From NCBI RefSeq assembly GCF_047496725.1, contig NC_132975.1, forward strand, positions 14,098,501 through 14,162,500: 64,000 nucleotides of DNA, written 5' to 3'. Position 1 is the first letter of the stretch; each line of letters starts with the position of its first letter. Of this stretch, positions 61,403 to 64,000 are shown piece after piece. Under the pieces are notes generated by a model. It ran no database searches and was not told the origin of the DNA. It saw nothing but the letters and a program-made list of their open reading frames with translations. The position numbers were made by a program, and so were the translations under genes. Source of the DNA: Anoplolepis gracilipes (taxonomy: Eukaryota > Arthropoda > Insecta > Hymenoptera > Formicidae).

Positions 61403-64000
61403 CTATTTCTCTGCTTTATGTGTCGCGTGCAATTTGTCTTTTCTTTATAAATTCTTTATAAATTTTTCTTTTTTTTAAAAAAATGCCGCATTTACCACTG
61501 ATTTATCATTGCAATCCTAATAAATTACTTTCTTTCAAAGTAATATGAAATAACTCACACTAATTATACACGATTAATTATAAAGATTTTAAAAATAACT
61601 TTTTTATTGTAAACATGATTGATTTTTATTGGCTTTTACAACGATTTGGCTTTCAAAAACGACGTGGTCTTAACAGAATATAAATTATATGTAATTAATT
61701 TCTTAATTAAGTAGTTAATAATAGCTGAAGTAATCTTTATAATAATGACTGAAATTACAAGAATTCAATCATAAAAATATTTTAATTAAAGGGAAGATAA
61801 ATATAACAATTAATTTGATGTTATATTTTAAAATTCATTAAATTTTAAATTGATATTTTTATTACAAAGAGCAATGTAAAAAAACTACATTAATGCCAGT
61901 TAAACTAATAGTAATACAATACAAATTACAAGAGAGTTTAACAATAAAATATATTAATTGGAGAGAAAATAAATGTAATAATTACTTTGTTTGGAAATTC
62001 ATTAAATTCTAAATTGATATTTTTATTGCAAAAATTATTGTAAATAACATACATTTAAAAAGATAATAAAAAAATACACAAGTTATGATACTCAATTGAT
62101 TTTCTCCCCTGCTGAGACTAATACGGTATTAATACAGTTATACTGTGGAAACAAGGAACATTAATTGGATGTGTATGTGATAAATGTAGCGATTAATTCG
62201 ATTCTATTTTTGAAGATTAATGAAATTCCGAATCTCGGTAATTTTATCAATGGAAAAAGCATCGTAAATAACTTATAATAGTTAATAAAAGTTTTATGAT
62301 AAATAATTTGTTGACAGTTTTCTGACGGTAAATTGTATCGAGTAGAAATTGATAATTACAGCTCTAACTACAAGTAGATATAACATAAATTGTATCATAC
62401 ATAATTACTCTTTTTATCGCTTTTATTGAATGCAACGAAATATCAATGATAATCATGTTTTTTTTTTCATTTTTACAAATGTACGCTTTTGTTGTACTAT
62501 TGTGCTATTCTAATAAAATTTATTATCGAATTATTTTGAATAATTATCTAATTATTAATCTTTTTGCTATCGTAAAAATTTTAGCACCTATTTTCATATT
62601 TATAAAAATTATGTTTTAAAATTCTTTAATATATAAATTATTCTTTTTCAAACTAGATAATAAAATTGTACATTGTTTATATTATTTAATTATTACGATA
62701 AAGCCCAAATATTTCTAATGGAAAATTTGTATTCGAGAAAATAGGTACTGACGTCGATTAACTTATTTTGAAGTACTTTGATAACTCTGTAACATATATA
62801 TTAATCTTTTTGTGCTACATTTTTCAAACATCCAAATGTCACAAGTATAAGTCGAGTGATTAAATTATAAATAATGAAGTCGGGAACGATAAATAAATTG
62901 ATAATATGAGGTAGGAGTGCAACTAAAACTACAAGAGAATCGAAATATAGAATTACTTTTTTATAATATGAGCTCATATAATTCGCGAAAGCAGAGAACT
63001 AAAAGAACTTTGATAAACAAAAGTTTTTTAGGCGTTTTGCGAAATAATATCGCTTTGGAATTACACTTGTTCGAAATATGAATTATTTCATTGAATCTAG
63101 ATTTCGAAGTTTTTTGCAGAAGAATAATGTCCTCGTTTCGACGATGAAAATTAACAAGTCTATATTGAAGAGTTTATGTTTTCAAACTATAATTAAATCT
63201 ATAAGATTTTTATAAATAGAAAAAAATTATATTTCTAGAAAATAGAAATATTTTTCTTCGAAAAAGTTTGATTATAAATTAAAATAGTAAATTCTTATAT
63301 ATAAAACATTGTAATTTAAAAAACCAATTTTAACCAATTTATGACTGATGCTAGGTGTTAATGTAATTGTCAAAATTAAAAATAAATTAGTAGAATCAGA
63401 ATAAAAGCTTTTAAACACCGAAATCAAATTATCACGTTGGGCTTCGCTACCTGCGGATTTTTCCGGCGGAAATCCAGGTGCTGTTGCGTGGTATACCAGC
63501 CCATGAAAATGGGTATGAAGCTGATGAGGGCCGGTAGTATCCAAGCGCTGCTTAGCATAGCAGTAACTGTCACAGTTCTCATAATGGCCGGATACTCGAG
63601 TGGTCTGACTATTGCGTAATATCTATCGACGCTAATACAACACAGATGAAGGATGCTGGCGGTGCTGAAATAAACATCCATCGAATTCCACACGTCGCAC
63701 ATAATGCTTCCTAGCAGCCATTTGCCCCCGAAAAGCTCGACGGAGGCGTTGAATGTCATAGCGCACACTGCCACTAGAAAATCTGCCATTGCCAGGGACA
63801 CTACGTAACGATTGGTGGGCACTCGTAACTTCCGGTGTCTCCTGACGCTTGCGATTACCAATGCGTTGCCTAATAAAGCGGTGACGATGATGCTGATCAT
63901 TATAACGCCTTTCAAGGCGATTAATGTGATGTTTCTTGATTCGGTGATGTCAGGGTTGTCTTGAAAATGAGAAACGTCCTCGAGACTCGAAGAAAGATTG
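42654..64000 (-). CDS. OctβR: Beta-adrenergic-like octopamine receptor (GPCR), 5' end outside window
   Basis: Four exons (64000-63451, 60928-60622, 46948-46837, 42864-42654) join in frame to about 392 visible residues ending in a stop. The product is a class A amine receptor: octopamine binding in this family couples through Gs to cAMP. Visible hallmarks are GNALVI (TM1), SLAMADFLVA (TM2), the amine-binding Asp in WNSMDVYFSTASILHLCCIS followed by DRY (TM3), GWYTT at the end of TM4, ISSCVSFWIPGIV with catechol-site serines (TM5), CWLPFF (TM6) and NPLIYAYFNRDFR (TM7). The disulfide pair is Cys in IMCDVW and Cys in NPQICMF. The third intracellular loop has a PKA-type RRSS site; the short tail has Cys residues (LPCCANC) that may be palmitoylated. 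The N-terminus shows NLS and NIT glycosylation sites and runs off the window. Wording of TM3-TM5 and LSRASS/LNSVH in loop 3 favours an octopamine beta receptor over dopamine or tyramine receptors; subtype beta1, 2 or 3 is not resolved. Confidence 0.93.
42865..46836 (-). other. Octopamine receptor intron 3 (visible numbering)
   Basis: 3972 nt, AT-rich, with a moderately GC-richer stretch at 43330-43810 and another at 44600-44770. Open frames there carry no family signature. A second stretch at 46120-46440 is CT-rich and likewise not coding as far as I can tell. Confidence 0.8.
46837..46948 (-). CDS. OctβR: Octopamine receptor exon: end of loop 3 and TM6
   Basis: 112 nt after acceptor TTTTGTGTTTCAG, donor GTGAGC. 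It reads TSIRQQTRSWRAEHKAARTL and GIIMGAFLLCWLPFFI, the canonical TM6. The trailing TG joins G of the last exon to give the Trp of PFFIW. Confidence 0.94.
47820..47860. repeat. (TG)n microsatellite
   Basis: About 15 perfect TG units, then CG/GG-interrupted units. Confidence 0.9.
48927..49458. mobile_element. MITE-like element with ~25-bp imperfect terminal inverted repeats and TA target duplication
   Basis: The left end CAGGGTGATCTTAACGAGAG and the reverse complement of the right end, CAGGGTAATCCGTAACGAAA, align over about 25 nt with mostly transition differences and one indel. Each end is flanked by TA (48925-48926 and 49459-49460), the target duplication of the Tc1/mariner group. The 532-bp interior is AT-rich with no transposase frame, so it would be nonautonomous and old. 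The element sits between two GC-richer stretches that look like one split block. Confidence 0.55.
49740..49819. repeat. Two long poly-T tracts
   Basis: Runs of about 18 T (49739-49756) and 20 T (49800-49819) separated by an A-rich stretch, just outside the MITE-like element. Confidence 0.85.
53062..53105. repeat. Short direct tandem repeat
   Basis: The word TAACTTATAAATAATAAC occurs twice in succession, separated by a six-base TTATTA linker. Confidence 0.8.
53181..53218. repeat. (CT)n microsatellite
   Basis: About 19 perfect CT units in the receptor intron. Confidence 0.9.
54690..55090. promoter_or_regulatory. GC-rich island in the octopamine receptor intron
   Basis: The most GC-rich stretch of the intron (about 54780-54920), with GCCAGCCAGCCAGCCCC repeats and CCCTCCCGTCCGGGG, followed by a purine-rich GA tract (54940-54990). 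Open frames on both strands overlap here, as expected for GC-rich noncoding DNA. It could be an internal promoter or regulatory element; it could also hold an alternative exon I cannot recognise. Confidence 0.3.
60622..60928 (-). CDS. OctβR: Octopamine receptor exon: TM5 and third intracellular loop
   Basis: 307 nt after acceptor GCGATCTTAG, ending NVEN plus G before donor GTGAGT. It reads ICMFVVNLPYAVISSCVSFW, then the basic loop start KIYKEAIRQR, LSRASSSTILNSVHVRRSSG and a His/Ser-rich stretch. In phase with the TM6 exon 13.7 kb away (G|GC gives Gly). Confidence 0.93.
60929..63450 (-). other. Octopamine receptor intron 1 (visible numbering)
   Basis: 2522 nt, AT-rich throughout, with a CT microsatellite at 61377-61402. 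Nothing else recognisable. Confidence 0.8.
61377..61402. repeat. (CT)n microsatellite
   Basis: About 13 CT units in the first visible receptor intron. Confidence 0.9.
63451..64000 (-). CDS. OctβR: Octopamine receptor exon: N-terminal part to TM4 and ECL2 (cut by window edge)
   Basis: 550 visible nt (183 codons) from the window edge to donor GTAGCG after NPQ. It covers the extracellular N-terminus (NLSSSLEDVSHFQDNPDITE), TM1-TM4 and the start of the second extracellular loop (GWYTTQQHLDFRRKNPQ). The initiating ATG was not seen and must lie above 64000, or in an earlier exon. Confidence 0.93.

Overview
The window is eukaryotic, AT-rich and intron-rich, and looks like an insect, most probably a hymenopteran (perhaps an ant). 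The reasons are small GT-AG exons in a roughly 30% GC background, long introns, many CpG-containing GC-richer islands, abundant dinucleotide microsatellites, and proteins of recognisably arthropod type. I find three protein-coding genes, all on the minus strand, with exon chains whose reading phases join without conflict. No rRNA, tRNA, CRISPR array or bacterial-type operon was seen.

Layout by descending coordinate, which is the direction of transcription. (1) 64000-42654: most of a beta-adrenergic-like octopamine receptor, a biogenic-amine GPCR. Four exons are visible and the 5' end runs off the window. Its second visible intron is 13.7 kb and contains a probable 532-bp TA-flanked inverted-repeat element (MITE-like) lying in a GC-richer patch. 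(2) 42.2-26.5 kb: about 16 kb with no gene I can support. It holds microsatellites, a 31-bp tandem repeat and several GC-richer blocks that could be enhancers. (3) 26279-18483: a complete six-exon, 334-residue organic solute transporter alpha (OSTalpha/SLC51A-family) protein, with a polypurine/GAGA-rich tract just upstream. (4) 18.4-6.2 kb: another 12 kb without a supportable gene, with scattered GC-richer islands. (5) 5982-1: the first five exons of a secreted, cysteine-rich protein with a beta-sandwich-like C-terminal part. Its ten-cysteine N-terminal pattern recalls the Cys-rich region of anosmin-1, but I see no WAP domain. A TATA-box promoter candidate lies about 220 bp upstream of its ATG. 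The 3' end is outside the window.

Nothing shows that the three genes act in one pathway: one is a neuromodulator receptor, one a membrane solute transporter subunit, one a secreted protein of unknown role. I did not find a clearly novel multi-gene system. The best candidates for follow-up are the anosmin-like secreted protein, the MITE-like element, and the GC-rich noncoding islands around the receptor and transporter genes.
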